A stretch of DNA of 6,717 nt. Source: an uncultured Clostridia bacterium (GTDB taxonomy: Bacteria > Bacillota > Clostridia > Peptostreptococcales > Acidaminobacteraceae). The notes under the pieces are model-generated. The model was given only the letters and a program-made list of their open reading frames with translations. It was not told the origin of the DNA and ran no database searches. This document shows positions 6,138-6,717 of this stretch, piece after piece (position 1 is the first letter of the stretch; each line of letters starts with the position of its first letter). A program made the translations under genes and the position numbers. The DNA lies in contig CAMFGQ010000076.1 of NCBI GenBank assembly GCA_945950065.1, positions 1 through 6,717 of the forward strand. Reading direction: 5' to 3'.

Positions 6138-6378
6138 ACTGCCCACGAAAAACTCGAGGAAGAAATAAAGATAACAAATCAAATTACAGGGTTGATAAAT
6201 TGATTTATAAGTTCGGTATAAAGAAACAACAGGCCTTGCAGTCGATGGTTTTCCCAATGGGAGATTCAAATCTATTCTTGTCTTGAGATACATGTATAGC
6301 AGAACACAGGAAAAGATAGCTGAAGTAATATCCTGTACTATTTCTTATGCTCACAGACTACATACTAAGGCTCTATGA
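6132..6378 (+). pseudogene. Possible frame-broken gene remnant, perhaps a recombinase C-terminus
   Basis: Three overlapping frames carry peptide that reads as if once continuous. Frame 1 from 6132 gives AHEKLEEEIKITNQITGLIN and stops at 6201. Frame 2 from 6200 gives YKFGIKKQQALQSMVFPMG and stops at 6284. Frame 3 from 6277 gives LVLRYMYSRTQEKIAEV and stops at 6376. A coiled segment followed by KKQ..LQSMVFPMG loosely recalls the C-terminal end of serine recombinases. The similarity is from memory and short; the promoter-like pair overlapping its left end argues for an alternative, a non-coding transcript. Confidence 0.25.
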
Positions 6379-6448
6379 TTTTTGATCAATGAGGTATTTA
6401 ATAGAGACGCGAAGTCATTTGATAGAAAAAAAACCAAAATACACTTTA

Positions 6449-6468
6449 GCAAGGACGGAACACCTTGC
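6449..6468 (+). other. Hairpin upstream of the small gene's ribosome binding site
   Basis: GCAAGG (6449-6454) and CCTTGC (6463-6468) form a perfect 6-bp stem with an 8-nt loop (ACGGAACA), ending 6 nt before GGAGGA (6475-6480). No T-run follows, so it is not a terminator. It could influence translation or mRNA stability. Confidence 0.4.
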
Positions 6469-6487
6469 ACTCATGGAGGATAATCTG

Positions 6488-6703
6488 ATGAATAATAAAA
6501 CAAACTGGAAAGAAATAGAAAACGCTGACAATGTGCGTGTTATATTTAAAGATGGAGTTGTCTGGGAAGGTGATGCAGGCAATCTTGATATCAGTGACGA
6601 AGGGGATACCTTGTCATTTTGGTTCAAGGGAAAACCCTACTGTCTAATGCTTAATGAGATAGATTACTGCGAATTAATAAAATATATTCTTAGATCGCTC
6701 TAA
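6488..6703 (+). CDS. Small hypothetical protein, 71 residues, beta-rich Sm-like pattern
   Basis: I do not recognise the family. The start at ATG 6488 is chosen because GGAGGA (6475-6480) lies 7 nt upstream; a longer in-frame ATG at 6389 has no ribosome binding site. After a short polar N-terminus, the sequence alternates as short beta strands: VRVIFKDGVVWEGDAGNLDI, then DTLSFWFKGKPYCLMLNEID, and ends in a helical LIKYILRSL. The pattern hydrophobic-strand, DG turn, strand, with a late LNEID, loosely resembles small Sm-like or SH3-like barrels, but no catalytic motif is visible. It has no signal peptide or membrane segment and is acidic overall. It stands apart from the HesB-like gene, beyond a terminator and a gene-poor stretch that may contain relics. 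Confidence 0.65.
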   Translation: MNNKTNWKEIENADNVRVIFKDGVVWEGDAGNLDISDEGDTLSFWFKGKPYCLMLNEIDYCELIKYILRSL

Positions 6704-6717
6704 CAGGGTGTTTTTAA

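Larger units (their letters stand above)
5968..6487. other. 520-bp stretch without an intact gene
   Basis: No reading frame here has both a ribosome binding site and coherent sequence. The left part (5968-6110) shows nothing recognisable. From 6111 there is a promoter-like pair, then frame-broken coding-like sequence to about 6378, then a hairpin before the small gene at 6488. An in-frame ATG at 6389 would extend that small gene by 33 codons, but it lacks a ribosome binding site and the extra residues look non-coding. Confidence 0.5.

Noticed and set aside
6096..6293. Minus-strand 65-codon open frame
   Set aside because: I saw no supporting ribosome binding site or recognisable motif; the opposite strand carries the promoter-like pair and the more protein-like peptides.
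6389..6487. 33-codon N-terminal extension of the small protein
   Set aside because: The ATG at 6389 has no ribosome binding site, while GGAGGA is well placed for the ATG at 6488.
1..6717. AACACCCTG at 3-11 and its reverse complement CAGGGTGTT at 6704-6712, near the two window ends
   Set aside because: Nine bases only, mismatched on both sides, one copy inside a coding sequence. No transposon structure joins them, and the window borders are arbitrary.

Overview
The window looks like chromosome of a low-to-moderate GC Gram-positive bacterium, most likely a member of the Clostridia. The pointers are strong GGAGG-type ribosome binding sites, sigma-A-like TTGACA/TATAAT promoters, a YtrA-type GntR regulator with a short ABC transporter operon, and a small HesB-like protein of a family known for selenocysteine members in clostridia. 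This placement is inferred from gene content; no rRNA or marker gene is present.

Left part (1-2167, minus strand): a tightly packed muropeptide-salvage operon. In transcription order it holds an L-Ala-D/L-Glu (dipeptide) epimerase with a probable TTG start, a cytoplasmic class A beta-lactamase-fold serine hydrolase, and the N-terminus of an SH3b protein that is probably an NlpC/P60 gamma-D-glutamyl peptidase running off the left edge. The genes abut or overlap (TAG-ATG and TGATG junctions). The set resembles the B. subtilis ykfB/ykfC arrangement, with the beta-lactamase-like protein inserted between the two.

Middle (2168-3671): a gap of about 600 bp with no convincing gene and a small TGGAC/GTCCA repeat, then a second beta-lactamase-fold serine hydrolase (2794-3525, minus), also without a signal peptide. 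Its promoter is back to back with the promoter of the next operon.

Right-centre (3672-5532, plus): GntR/YtrA-type repressor, ABC ATPase and six-helix permease, translationally coupled or closely spaced. A 22-bp near-perfect palindrome, resembling the YtrA operator, overlaps the -10 box and implies autoregulation. In B. subtilis the ytr operon responds to cell-wall-active antibiotics, so the divergent envelope-related genes may share a theme. The exact 8-bp half-site TAGTACAC recurs, at the same offset from a -10-like box, upstream of the next gene (HesB-like, 5623-5937), which ends in a clear rho-independent terminator.

Right end (5968-6717): about 500 bp without an intact gene. It holds a consensus -35/-10 pair with a short spacer and fragmentary three-frame coding similarity that might be a decayed recombinase C-terminus. 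A small 71-residue protein with a beta-rich, Sm-like sequence pattern follows, preceded by a good ribosome binding site and a 6-bp hairpin.
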